From Anaerobium acetethylicum (GTDB lineage: Bacteria > Bacillota > Clostridia > Lachnospirales > Lachnospiraceae), in the NCBI RefSeq assembly GCF_900096945.1, contig NZ_FMKA01000009.1, forward strand, positions 62,001-126,000: a stretch of DNA of 64,000 nt, given 5' to 3'. Positions 9,034 through 16,822 of this stretch are shown piece after piece. The translations under genes were made by a program, and so were the position numbers. Each line of letters begins with the position of its first letter. Within the stretch, counting starts at the first letter, position 1. The notes beneath the pieces are model-generated. The model made no database searches, was not told the DNA's origin, and saw only the letters and a program-made list of their open reading frames with translations.

Positions 9034-10125
9034 ATGTTTAGAAATGAAAGTATCTATATAGCAGGGCCGGAATGCTTCTACACCGGAGGGAATGAAATAT
9101 TGAACGCAATGAGAAGAAGGTCTGAATCTTTCGGATTTTCCGTGACACTGCCGAACGATGACTCTCTTGATCTGAGCCATGAGGATCTACGAAAGAACGC
9201 GGATGAGATTTTTGAAAACTGTGCCAAGAGCATGAATGAATCCACAGCTATAATCGTTGACCTGGAGGCTTTCAGGGGTTCCGAGCCGGATAACGGAAGC
9301 ATCTATGAAATAGGAATGGCTTATGCAAGGGGCATCAGATGCTATGGCTACACAAGGGACAAGAGGAATGTTCTCTGGAAAAACCAAGGCGCGAAACTGG
9401 TTGACGGCATCGTATACGATGAGTCGGGACGGATTCATCCTTATGCTGACCTGCCTTTTGCCCCTTCCGTTATCGGCTCTACCAAGGTTGTGGAGGGCGA
9501 TTTTGATGACTGCCTGAAAATGATGATGATTGATATTGAGGAAGAATATAAAGAAAGTGCAAAACGCTCAGAATATATCGATCACTCAAATAAAACAACG
9601 AAAGCAGAGAGTGACAGACTTTTGGTATATCTCTCCGGCCCTGCAAGATATGACATGGACGGAGAAAGAAAGTATGGCATCATGAAAGAGATATGCAGGA
9701 AATACGGATTTGATGCGGTCTCCCCATTAGATATGGCAGACGGGGTAGAAAAGATTGCAACCGATAACCCCTATATAAGAGCTGCGAATGAATTCGACAA
9801 CTATCAGCAGCATGTGCGGAACTGCGATATCATCATAGCGGACCTGAATGATTTCAGAGGCTGGGAATCCTGCAATGATACCGGATTTGAATGCGGCATG
9901 GCATTCCAGCTGGGCAAGAAGATGTATGGCTATATGGACGATACGACCATCATGAAGAAAAGAATTCCGAATTATGGGGAAGAAGCTGGAAACAGGGACA
10001 TGTGCGGAAGCAATGTAGAGAACTTTGATTATCCTGTCAATCTGATGTTCGCATCTTCAATGAAGATTTTTGAAGGCAGCTTTGAAAATGTAATAAGCAG
10101 AATTGCAGAAGATATAAAAAAATAA
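9034..10125 (+). CDS. Tandem two-domain nucleoside 2-deoxyribosyltransferase-like protein
   Basis: A 363-residue protein made of two consecutive nucleoside 2-deoxyribosyltransferase-like domains, each with the Rossmann-like start I/LxxxGP. Domain 1 (about 1-150) has IYIAGPECFYTGG and, near residue 90, DNGSIYEIGMAYARG. Domain 2 (about 195-363) has LVYLSGPARYDMDG and DTGFECGMAFQLG. In characterised enzymes the Glu of this second motif is the nucleophile; it is present in both domains. Single-domain enzymes of about 150 residues assemble as oligomers, so a covalent tandem is unusual. The start at 9034 is set by AGGAGG at 9021-9026; an in-frame ATG at 9007 lies inside the previous gene. The role would be base exchange or hydrolysis of (deoxy)nucleosides. 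Confidence 0.82.
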   Translation: MFRNESIYIAGPECFYTGGNEILNAMRRRSESFGFSVTLPNDDSLDLSHEDLRKNADEIFENCAKSMNESTAIIVDLEAFRGSEPDNGSIYEIGMAYARGIRCYGYTRDKRNVLWKNQGAKLVDGIVYDESGRIHPYADLPFAPSVIGSTKVVEGDFDDCLKMMMIDIEEEYKESAKRSEYIDHSNKTTKAESDRLLVYLSGPARYDMDGERKYGIMKEICRKYGFDAVSPLDMADGVEKIATDNPYIRAANEFDNYQQHVRNCDIIIADLNDFRGWESCNDTGFECGMAFQLGKKMYGYMDDTTIMKKRIPNYGEEAGNRDMCGSNVENFDYPVNLMFASSMKIFEGSFENVISRIAEDIKK

Positions 10126-10136
10126 GGAGGCCGTTT

Positions 10137-10985
10137 ATGAATCCTGTTTATGAAAAATTACAGAATTGTTTAAAAAGTATAGAAAACAAAGTGAATTTCA
10201 AGCCTCAGATGGCCATTATACTTGGTTCGGGCCTGGGGGATTATGCAGAAGAAATAGAAATTAAGGCGACGCTTGACTATAAGGACATCGATGGCTTCCC
10301 TGTATCGACCGTTGCAGGGCATAATGGAAGATTTATCTTTGGATACGTCAACAAGGTGCCTGTGGTGATCATGCAGGGAAGGGTTCATTATTATGAGGGT
10401 TATCCCATGTCTGATGTGGTGCTTCCGACAAGGCTGATGGGAATGATGGGTGCAAAAGTTCTCTTTCTGACGAATGCTGCCGGCGGTGCAAACCCGGATT
10501 TTGGTCCGGGAGACTTCATGCTGATCAGAGACCAGATTGCCAGCTTTGTACCATGTCCGCTGATTGGAAAAAACATAGACGAACTGGGCCCCCGATTTCC
10601 TGATATGAGTGAAATCTACGATATGGATTTAAGGAACATCATTCAAGATACCGCAAACGAGCTGGAAATCCCGCTACAGGAAGGCGTATACATTCAGCTC
10701 ACCGGACCGAATTATGAATCACCGGCTGAAATCAGGATGTGCCGTGCCATCGGAGCCGATGCTGTCGGGATGAGCACTGCTTGTGAAGCTATTGCGGCTA
10801 ATCATATGGGTATGAGGATCTGCGGTATTTCATGTATATCAAACCTCGCCGCAGGCTTAAGCGAAACTCCGTTAAGCCATGTGGAGGTGCAGGAGACGGC
10901 CGACAGGGTTGCACCATTATTCAAGAAACTGATTACCGGATCAATTATACGAATCGCAGAAAACCTGCAAACAGAAAATCGTTAG
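10137..10985 (+). CDS. punA: Purine nucleoside phosphorylase (trimeric class)
   Basis: A 282-residue purine nucleoside phosphorylase converting purine nucleosides plus phosphate to (deoxy)ribose-1-phosphate and base. Class signatures are visible in order: the phosphate loop ILGSGLGDY (about 28-36), MQGRVHYYEGY (about 80-90), TNAAGGANPDFGPGD, LTGPNYESPAEIR and the VGMSTACEAI strand. The SNLAAG segment carries the Asn typical of enzymes specific for hypoxanthine and guanine nucleosides. A strong AAGGAGG precedes the ATG. The phosphopentomutase that uses its ribose-1-phosphate lies 57 nt downstream, so the two form a standard salvage pair. Confidence 0.95.
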   Translation: MNPVYEKLQNCLKSIENKVNFKPQMAIILGSGLGDYAEEIEIKATLDYKDIDGFPVSTVAGHNGRFIFGYVNKVPVVIMQGRVHYYEGYPMSDVVLPTRLMGMMGAKVLFLTNAAGGANPDFGPGDFMLIRDQIASFVPCPLIGKNIDELGPRFPDMSEIYDMDLRNIIQDTANELEIPLQEGVYIQLTGPNYESPAEIRMCRAIGADAVGMSTACEAIAANHMGMRICGISCISNLAAGLSETPLSHVEVQETADRVAPLFKKLITGSIIRIAENLQTENR

Positions 10986-11042
10986 GTATTGATGGAATGT
11001 CAGATACTTGCAGGAAGCAGCAAAAAGATAAGGAGTGGAAGC

Positions 11043-12194
11043 ATGGCTAAAAGAGTTTTTTTAATAGTCCTTGACAGCGTGGGAATCGGTGAAATGCCGG
11101 ACGCCTTCGAGTATGGTGATGAAGGGAGTAATACCCTGAAAGCATCGTCGACAAGCGTGCATTTTTCAATGCCAAACATGAAACGTCTTGGATTATTCAA
11201 TATTGACGGTGTTAACATTGGTGAAAAGGTGGAAAGGCCTGAAGCGTCATTTGCCAGGATGACGGAAAAATCAAAAGGCAAGGATACCACAATAGGCCAT
11301 TGGGAAATCGCCGGCGTCATTTATCCAAAGCCGCTGCCGACATATCCTGAAGGATTTCCAAAGGAGATCCTGGATGAATTCAGAAGGCTTACGGGACGAG
11401 GAATCCTTTGTAATCTTCCTTATTCCGGAACATCAGTAATCGACGATTTCGGGGAAGAGCATATGAAGACTGGGAATCTTATCGTCTATACTTCGGCGGA
11501 TTCGGTTTTCCAGGTAGCCGCCCATGAAGGCATTGTCCCAATCGAGGAACAGTACCGATACTGCCAGATAGCAAGGAAACTTCTGACTGGCGAACATGGG
11601 GTCGGCAGAGTGATTGCCAGACCATTCATCGGAGAACCGGGTAACTTCAGGAGGACAGGAAACAGACATGACTTTTCCCTGCAGCCTCCCAAAATCACAA
11701 TGCTTGACCAGCTTTCGGAGGAAGGCTTCGACGTCATAAGCGTCGGAAAAATCATCGACATTTTCGCTGAAAAAGGAATCACGGAATATGTGAGAACGGC
11801 TGGCAACGAGGAAGGGGTGGACAGGACTGTCGAATACATGGACAGGGATTTCGAGGGGCTTTGCTTCACGAATCTGGTAGACTTCGACATGCTGTACGGT
11901 CACAGGAACGATATAGACGGTTATGCGAAAGCGCTGACTTATTTTGATGACCGCCTTCTGGAAATACTGGATAAAATGAGGGATGATGATATTCTCATGG
12001 TGACGGCAGACCACGGATGTGACCCCATGACTATATCCACTGACCATTCCAGGGAGTATACGCCTCTCGTGATGTTCGGGAAGAATGCTGGAAGCAGAAA
12101 TTATGGAACAAGGGATACATTTGCCGATATCGGAGCAACGGTGCTGAAGTATTTTGGAATTGTCCCCAAAATCGACGGAACATCTATCATCTGA
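11043..12194 (+). CDS. deoB: Phosphopentomutase
   Basis: An alkaline-phosphatase-superfamily enzyme interconverting (deoxy)ribose-1-phosphate and -5-phosphate with two Mn2+ ions. It begins MAKRVFLIVLDSVGIGEMPDA, containing the first metal aspartate and the DSVGIG signature. It retains DTTIGHWE, the DFDMLYGHRND block and the metal-binding TADHGCDP near the C-terminus. I chose the ATG at 11043 because AAGGAGTGG (about 11029-11037) precedes it and the protein then starts at the conserved strand; an in-frame ATG at 10989 would add 18 unrelated residues. The 383-residue length is usual. It passes punA-derived sugar phosphate to the pentose-phosphate pool. Confidence 0.95.
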   Translation: MAKRVFLIVLDSVGIGEMPDAFEYGDEGSNTLKASSTSVHFSMPNMKRLGLFNIDGVNIGEKVERPEASFARMTEKSKGKDTTIGHWEIAGVIYPKPLPTYPEGFPKEILDEFRRLTGRGILCNLPYSGTSVIDDFGEEHMKTGNLIVYTSADSVFQVAAHEGIVPIEEQYRYCQIARKLLTGEHGVGRVIARPFIGEPGNFRRTGNRHDFSLQPPKITMLDQLSEEGFDVISVGKIIDIFAEKGITEYVRTAGNEEGVDRTVEYMDRDFEGLCFTNLVDFDMLYGHRNDIDGYAKALTYFDDRLLEILDKMRDDDILMVTADHGCDPMTISTDHSREYTPLVMFGKNAGSRNYGTRDTFADIGATVLKYFGIVPKIDGTSII

Positions 12195-12349
12195 TGTAAA
12201 GAAGATGAATATCTGCGGTATTTGATCTTTTGTTATAATAGCCCTTTTGTGGAGCGGTTCAGTAATTCGAGCCGTTCCGGCAATGGGGCTAAAAAAATAA
12301 CTTTTAATTGGGATTTTAACGGCTATAAGCCTGGGAAGGAGCTGTATCA
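12195..12349 (+). promoter_or_regulatory. Leader region upstream of adenine deaminase with -10-like element and hairpin
   Basis: A 155-nt gap in an otherwise tight gene cluster. It contains TATAAT-like sequence near 12235 without a convincing -35 partner. It also contains an imperfect inverted repeat, GGAGCGG at 12250-12256 with CCGTTCC downstream (one G-U pair), and then an A/T-rich run to the AAGGAG site at 12336. It could be an internal promoter with a structured 5' leader. It does not show the conserved core of the purine (guanine/adenine) riboswitch, which I looked for because of the downstream gene. Confidence 0.35.
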
Positions 12350-14068
12350 ATGGATTATAAAAATTACCCTGCCATGTCGCAAGTGGCAAGGGGAATGGGA
12401 AAAGCGGACCTGGTCCTAAAAAACGGAAACGTGCTGAACGTATTTACAGAGGAATTCCACGAAGCGGATATCGCTATCTGCGGAGGAACAATCGTGGGTG
12501 TAGGCTCCTATTCTGGGAATAGGGAGATAGACATGAGAGGAAAATATGTGGTGCCAGGTTTCGTGGACAGCCATCTGCACCTGGAATCAACCCTGGTGCA
12601 GCCATTTGAACTGATAAATGAAGCCCTTAAATATGGAACCACGACTTTTGTGGTGGATCCTCATGAGTCTGCCAATGTGGCAGGTCTCGATGGAATAGAT
12701 TATATACTAGACCAGACTTCTGATGTGGCCGCAAATGTATTCGTGATGGTGCCCTCCTGCGTTCCGGCAGCACCGTTCGAGGATAACGGCTATATTCTGA
12801 ATCCGGGAGAAATGAAAAAATACCTTGAAAATGAGCGGATTCTGGGTCTCGGGGAAGTGATGGACTGCCCTGCCGTAATTACCGGCGACAGTGTCATGAT
12901 GGAAAAACTGGACATGTTCCAACCAAAGATTCTGGATGGCCACGCACCATTTCTGAATGACGGAGATCTTGCAGCGTATGCACTTGCGGGAATCAAAACA
13001 GATCATGAGTGCTGCGATTATGAATATGCTAAAAAGGAAATTGGAAATGGCATTTACGTGCTCATAAGGGAGGGCAGCGCTGCAAAGAATCTGGAAGCAA
13101 TCGTAAAGGGTATCGTATCTGAACATGCATCGACAGAGCGGTACTGTTTCTGTACGGATGACAAGCATATTGAAGAAATAAAAAAGGACGGCCACATAAG
13201 CTTTAACGTAAAAAAAGCGGTAAGTCTGGGTATTCCACCTCAAAAAGCCCTGAAAATGGCAAGCTGGCAGGCAACCGTTTGCTACGGAATGAAGAATCTT
13301 GGTGCGATTGCACCAGGTTATCAGGCAGATGTTGTGGTTCTGGATGATCTTGAAAACATCCGGGTCGCTGATGTATTCCATAAAGGCATGAATATAAAGG
13401 AATACAGCGCCAAAGGACGGATTCCATGTCCAGAAAACATCAAGCATACAGTCCAGGTAAAAGATTTTAATAGGAAAAAGCTGGAGATAGAAACCGGTGA
13501 AAAGGAGTTTCCGGTAATTGAAATAATACCAGGGCAGATTGTTACTAAGAAAGTATTCGAAAAGTTGCCAGCCAAAGACGGGATCTTTATATCGGATAAT
13601 ATTTACAGCAAGATAGCTGTTGTGGAAAGGCATAAAGGAACCGGAAAGGTAGGGGTTGGGGTGCTCAAAGGATTCGGTATAAGGAATGGGGCAATTGCAT
13701 CAAGTGTGTCCCATGATTCCCATAATATAATTGTAGTTGGCGACAATGATGACGATATGGTTGCCGCTGTCAACGAGCTGATAGAAAAACAGGGTGGCTA
13801 TACCATAATCAGCGGAGGGAAATCAGCCGGTACCCTGCCGCTTCCAGTTATGGGGCTTATGAGCGATGCAGGACATGAGGAGGTTGAAGAGAAATTGAAA
13901 ACCATGATTTCAAAAGCATGGGAGATGGGTGTGAATCCTAAAATCGATACCTTTATAAATCTGTCCTTCATGGCATTGCCTGTGATACCTGAAATCAGGA
14001 TAACTGCAAGGGGAATCTATGATGTTGCGGAAAATGTCTTTTACGGGAAGGACGGGCAGGCGAAATAA
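12350..14068 (+). CDS. ade: Adenine deaminase
   Basis: A 572-residue amidohydrolase-superfamily enzyme converting adenine to hypoxanthine plus ammonia. Visible features are the N-terminal urease-like beta strands (VLKNGNVLNVFT), the metal-binding SHLHLEST motif near residue 80, DPHESANVAG, the GLGEVMDCPAVI strand, HAPFL, and CFCTDDKH. The C-terminal domain includes ASSVSHDSHNIIVVGDND, typical of the Ade family. The length matches the family. AAGGAG at 12336-12341 precedes the start. It overlaps the next gene by one nucleotide (TAATG). In this cluster it would process the adenine released by the upstream nucleoside-cleaving enzymes. Confidence 0.95.
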   Translation: MDYKNYPAMSQVARGMGKADLVLKNGNVLNVFTEEFHEADIAICGGTIVGVGSYSGNREIDMRGKYVVPGFVDSHLHLESTLVQPFELINEALKYGTTTFVVDPHESANVAGLDGIDYILDQTSDVAANVFVMVPSCVPAAPFEDNGYILNPGEMKKYLENERILGLGEVMDCPAVITGDSVMMEKLDMFQPKILDGHAPFLNDGDLAAYALAGIKTDHECCDYEYAKKEIGNGIYVLIREGSAAKNLEAIVKGIVSEHASTERYCFCTDDKHIEEIKKDGHISFNVKKAVSLGIPPQKALKMASWQATVCYGMKNLGAIAPGYQADVVVLDDLENIRVADVFHKGMNIKEYSAKGRIPCPENIKHTVQVKDFNRKKLEIETGEKEFPVIEIIPGQIVTKKVFEKLPAKDGIFISDNIYSKIAVVERHKGTGKVGVGVLKGFGIRNGAIASSVSHDSHNIIVVGDNDDDMVAAVNELIEKQGGYTIISGGKSAGTLPLPVMGLMSDAGHEEVEEKLKTMISKAWEMGVNPKIDTFINLSFMALPVIPEIRITARGIYDVAENVFYGKDGQAK

Positions 14069-14721
14069 TGAGAAATGACAGGATGAAAATAATCAGCTGC
14101 CTCAAAAGAGCGGCAGCATATATTCTTGGAGTATGGATCCTGGCCCTGGGCCAGAGAATGTTTGTAGTGGCTTGCTTTGGAGCAGGCTCCCTGGATGCTT
14201 TCTGCGTAGGGCTGGCGGATAGGACGGCTTTGACAGCTGGCCAGTGGGTTGCTGTTTCGGCGTTTGTAATGATGCTGATATCAGCAGTGCTGCTTCGGAG
14301 GAAGCCTGATTTTCTGGTGCTGCTGTCTTCTTACATTTTTGGTTTGTTTTTCGATTTCTGGGGCGGGATCCTCGCGGAGATGTTTGGCCCGATGGGATTC
14401 CTCATGAGGCTGATTGTATACTTTGCAGCATTGCTGCTTGCGCCTTTCGGTACAGCCGTATATTTCAGCTCGAATTTTTCAAAGAGTGCTTTTGATGAAT
14501 TCATAATGGCTGTTAAGGAAAGGTTCAATCTGTCGGTGAGAAAAGCAAAAATAATAGTAGATGTAATTTTCTGCATTCTGGCATTCGTTGTGGGAGGACC
14601 TCTTGGACCTGCCACTGTCATAACAGCAGCTCTCTTCGGTCCTATATTGCAGGGTTTCATGGAGATACATTACAAGGCACGTCTTAGAAAGAAGCTGGAA
14701 GCGAGCATCCATGTGAAATAA
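14068..14721 (+). CDS. YczE/YitT-like integral membrane protein
   Basis: A 217-residue polytopic membrane protein with about five hydrophobic helices. A YczE/YyaS-type signature runs from GQRMFVVACFGAGSLDAFCVGLADRT in the first third to the GGPLGPATVITAALFGPILQ segment near the end. The family has no established transport function. The start codon overlaps the adenine deaminase stop (TAATG), so the two are probably translated together. A purine or sugar-related transport role is suggested only by that position. It ends just before an inverted MITE fragment that separates it from a convergent gene pair. Confidence 0.8.
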   Translation: MRNDRMKIISCLKRAAAYILGVWILALGQRMFVVACFGAGSLDAFCVGLADRTALTAGQWVAVSAFVMMLISAVLLRRKPDFLVLLSSYIFGLFFDFWGGILAEMFGPMGFLMRLIVYFAALLLAPFGTAVYFSSNFSKSAFDEFIMAVKERFNLSVRKAKIIVDVIFCILAFVVGGPLGPATVITAALFGPILQGFMEIHYKARLRKKLEASIHVK

Positions 14722-14731
14722 ATGATAAAGT

Positions 14732-14790
14732 GTGACTATTCAGGACTACGTCCTTCATAGTCACAGATGATGCGCGCAGATTGCAAAATC
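14732..14790 (-). repeat. Inverted right-hand fragment of the MITE-like element (copy E)
   Basis: In reverse orientation this matches the right end of the 143-bp element. On the + strand the hairpin reads GTGACTAT-TC-AGGAC-TAC-GTCCT-TC-ATAGTCAC (14732-14764), a perfect stem with a symmetric internal loop. Sequence resembling the GTGCATCAT and TTTTGCAAT blocks follows. It lies between two convergent genes, where its hairpin may also act as a transcription barrier. Confidence 0.7.
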
Positions 14791-14792
14791 TG

Positions 14793-15329
14793 TCAGTCCA
14801 TGTTTTTTGCATTTTCGTACATCTTTTCAACTTCTTCCCTGGACATGATCTTTGAGAGTATGTATGCGATTAAGATGATGCCGGGGATATCAATCAGAAG
14901 CCTCGCAATGGCGAAACGGCTGCCCAGGGATCCCATTTCGAAAAGGAACATAGGAATTTTTGTGGTCGACCATGCACCGATAAAAATAAGGATATTGCTG
15001 AACTTCACCCCTTTTTTCATAAATACGGCAGCGACCGGGAAGGCTCCATACAAAGGGCCAGCGGCTGCAGAACCGATAAAAAAGGCAAGGAGGATTCCTT
15101 TCAAACCGGAACCTTCGCCCATGTATCTGACCATAGTCTCACGGGGTACCCAGATGTCCAGGAGACCTAAGAGAATGAATACGGGAGGAATGATCAGGAG
15201 CATTTCGCCTATTGAATTGAGGGATATGCCAAGGGCCTTTGTGCCCAGATCGTAATTGATCGCGGTAAGTAGCAGCATTGCAATCAGAACGATAAGAAAA
15301 CCGCGGTATCTTTTTAATATTTTTTTCAT
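14793..15329 (-). CDS. Permease half-protein, DUF318/YraQ-like (second half)
   Basis: A 178-residue integral membrane protein with about five helices, from MKKILKRYRGFLIVLIAMLL through IPPVFILLGLLDIWVPRETMVRYMG to a hydrophilic lysine/glutamate-rich C-terminus. The repeated small-residue segment FFIGSAAAGPLYGAFPVAAVFMKKG resembles the IPGFVAFPMAALLVENGA segment of the adjacent gene product. The two proteins thus look like the halves of one permease of the DUF318/YraQ superfamily, encoded separately and 2 nt apart. Their start is preceded by GGTGGTG. The substrate is unknown; some relatives handle metals or arsenicals, which is not demonstrated here. Confidence 0.75.
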   Translation of the reverse strand: MKKILKRYRGFLIVLIAMLLLTAINYDLGTKALGISLNSIGEMLLIIPPVFILLGLLDIWVPRETMVRYMGEGSGLKGILLAFFIGSAAAGPLYGAFPVAAVFMKKGVKFSNILIFIGAWSTTKIPMFLFEMGSLGSRFAIARLLIDIPGIILIAYILSKIMSREEVEKMYENAKNMD

Positions 15330-15331
15330 GA

Positions 15332-15811
15332 TTATATCACCACCATTCCTATTAATAAGGCCACTATGAAGGAAAATGCAAATGCCAGCATATTTCTGCC
15401 GATAGTGGCTTTTTTGCCGAAATACTTTATTTCAACTGGCATCGTAACGATGCCGACCATCATCAGGGTTGAAATGAAGGCAGCAATCTGCATGTATCCG
15501 GCTCCGTTTTCAACCAGAAGGGCTGCCATGGGAAATGCGACGAATCCTGGTATCAGGGTTATTGAGCCTATGAGGGAGGCAAGGATAACACCGAACCATC
15601 CTGACTCTGAACCTATGATTTTAGAAATCGTTCCGGCATTGAGCAGGGCAAGCATCAGGCCGACCAGCAGAATAACGACGAGAAATTCTGGAAGTATGTT
15701 TTCAAAGGCCTTCCATGCCTTTTTTAATGCCATCTTTGTCTTCTTTTTATCTTTGAAGAAAGAAAGAGTGAGCAGAACTGCTGTGAGTCCGTAAAATATG
15801 TATGAATCCAT
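15332..15811 (-). CDS. Permease half-protein, DUF318/YraQ-like (first half)
   Basis: A 159-residue membrane protein with an N-terminal helix, a basic loop (KDKKKTKMALKKAWKAF) and three to four further helices including LIGSITLIPGFVAFPMAALL. It is the first gene of a two-gene minus-strand operon, with AGGAGGAGG just upstream of the ATG. The second gene starts 2 nt after its stop. Each protein carries one copy of the small-residue loop motif that occurs twice in full-length relatives. A heterodimeric transporter is therefore the simplest reading. It is transcribed divergently from the two-component system genes. Confidence 0.75.
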   Translation of the reverse strand: MDSYIFYGLTAVLLTLSFFKDKKKTKMALKKAWKAFENILPEFLVVILLVGLMLALLNAGTISKIIGSESGWFGVILASLIGSITLIPGFVAFPMAALLVENGAGYMQIAAFISTLMMVGIVTMPVEIKYFGKKATIGRNMLAFAFSFIVALLIGMVVI

Positions 15812-15911
15812 TGGATCCTCCTCCTATTCCGGTAATTAACTTCCTGCTGATTATATCAGCGGCTGTACGGGAGTTCTGTGACAACATCACAAAGCCCCGC
15901 AGCAACAAGTA

Positions 15912-15942
15912 GTTGCTGTTCACAGAGTGAACAGTAATTACA
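15912..15942. repeat. Hairpin related to the GTTACTGTTCA repeat family
   Basis: GTTGCTGTTCAC and GTGAACAGTAAT are separated by a 3-nt loop. In reverse complement this resembles the hairpin at about 50008-50032 (GTTACTGTTCA-TCTG-TGAACAGCAAC). It is probably a decayed relative of the short repeats built on the same terminal motif as the MITE-like element. Confidence 0.5.
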
Positions 15943-16021
15943 ATTATACTGCATAAGCAGGAATTTGAAAATACATCTGTTATTAGCTGCACAGATGGTT
16001 GTATAATAAGAACAAGAAATA

Positions 16022-16090
16022 GTAACTGTTCAGAACCCTGATTTTTATGCATCTCTTGTGAATAGGAAGGTCATAGTCCTGAGCAGTTTC
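16022..16090 (+). repeat. Internally deleted MITE-like element (copy C, 69 bp)
   Basis: The left terminal repeat GTAACTGTTCAGAACCC is joined directly to a right end that reads TATGCATC, GTGAATAG-GA-AGGTC-ATA-GTCCT-GA-GCAGTTTC. The middle of the 143-bp element is absent and the right hairpin has mutations on one side only, so this is an old copy. I see no clear target duplication. It lies 34 bp upstream of the response regulator start. Confidence 0.65.
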
Positions 16091-16123
16091 AAAAATATTC
16101 AATGGATCATGAAAGGTGAGCGT

Positions 16124-16822
16124 ATGGATAAAAAACGAATTCTGGTCGTAGATGACGAACAGGGAATCAGGGACATTATAAAGGAATATCTGGCGCTGGA
16201 GGAGTTTGAGGTGATCGAAGCTGAGGATGGAGCCGATGCCATAAACAAGTTCCGCAATCATGCGGTTTCTATGGTCGTACTGGATGTCATGCTTCCGAAA
16301 CTGGACGGATGGAAGGTGTGCAGGGAGATCAGAAAGATATCAAAGGTTCCAATCATTATGCTGACGGCAAGGGGCGAGGAGTATGATAAGCTCTTTGGTT
16401 TTGAACTTGGGGTTGATGATTATATGGTCAAGCCCTTCAGTCCGAAAGAGCTTTTAGCCAGAATCAAGGCGATTTTTGCCAGGAGCCAGGAAGCGGTGGC
16501 TGCCGTGCCGGAAAAGCCGAAGACGATGGAAATAGGAGAGTTGCAGGTTAATTTCGATGCAAGGAATGTGGTCCTTGGCCAGAATATGCTTACGCTTACG
16601 CCTAAGGAATATGACCTTCTCGCTTTTTTTCTCAATAATCCGGGAAAGGTGTTTTCCAGGGAGCAGATACTCGATTCTGTCTGGGGGTATGATTTTCTGG
16701 GAGATATCAGGACGGTCGATACCCATGTGAAAATGCTCAGGGAAAATCTCGGGGCATACCGCAAGTGGATCGTGACAGTCTGGGGAATCGGATACAAATT
16801 CGAATCGGAGGAAAATGGATGA
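16124..16822 (+). CDS. OmpR/PhoB-family response regulator
   Basis: A 232-residue two-component response regulator. The receiver domain begins MDKKRILVVDDEQG, with acidic-pocket residues D10 and D11, phospho-acceptor D54 (VVLDVMLP) and Lys at about 103 (MVKPFSP). A C-terminal winged-helix OmpR-type DNA-binding domain follows (LTPKEYDLLAFFLNNPGKVFSREQIL). I set the start at 16124 from AAAGGTGAG; a longer frame from 16058 begins inside a decayed MITE. The stop overlaps the histidine kinase start by 4 nt (ATGA), so the two are co-translated. Target genes and signal are unknown; the nearby thioredoxin and ferredoxin would fit a stress or redox role. Confidence 0.92.
   Translation: MDKKRILVVDDEQGIRDIIKEYLALEEFEVIEAEDGADAINKFRNHAVSMVVLDVMLPKLDGWKVCREIRKISKVPIIMLTARGEEYDKLFGFELGVDDYMVKPFSPKELLARIKAIFARSQEAVAAVPEKPKTMEIGELQVNFDARNVVLGQNMLTLTPKEYDLLAFFLNNPGKVFSREQILDSVWGYDFLGDIRTVDTHVKMLRENLGAYRKWIVTVWGIGYKFESEENG

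Larger units (their letters stand above)
15812..16123. other. 312-bp divergent intergenic region between the split permease and the response regulator
   Basis: This gap carries the divergent start signals of the two flanking operons. It also holds two repeat-derived segments: a GTTGCTGTTCAC/GTGAACAGTAAT hairpin at about 15912-15942, and an internally deleted MITE-like element at 16022-16090. I see no open reading frame with coding character. An ATG at 16058 that extends the response regulator frame lies inside the repeat and has no ribosome site. Confidence 0.6.

Noticed and set aside
12195-12349. Purine riboswitch upstream of adenine deaminase
   Set aside because: The conserved core sequences of the purine aptamer are absent; only a generic hairpin is visible.
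11433-12389. 318-residue minus-strand frame antisense to deoB
   Set aside because: Antisense shadow of a well-supported gene; no ribosome site and no recognisable domain.
12707-13633. 308-residue minus-strand frame antisense to ade
   Set aside because: Shadow of a recognised enzyme gene with typical antisense composition.
16058-16123. Longer start for the response regulator (in-frame ATG at 16058)
   Set aside because: The added residues are encoded by a decayed MITE copy and no ribosome site precedes 16058, while AAAGGTGAG fits the ATG at 16124.
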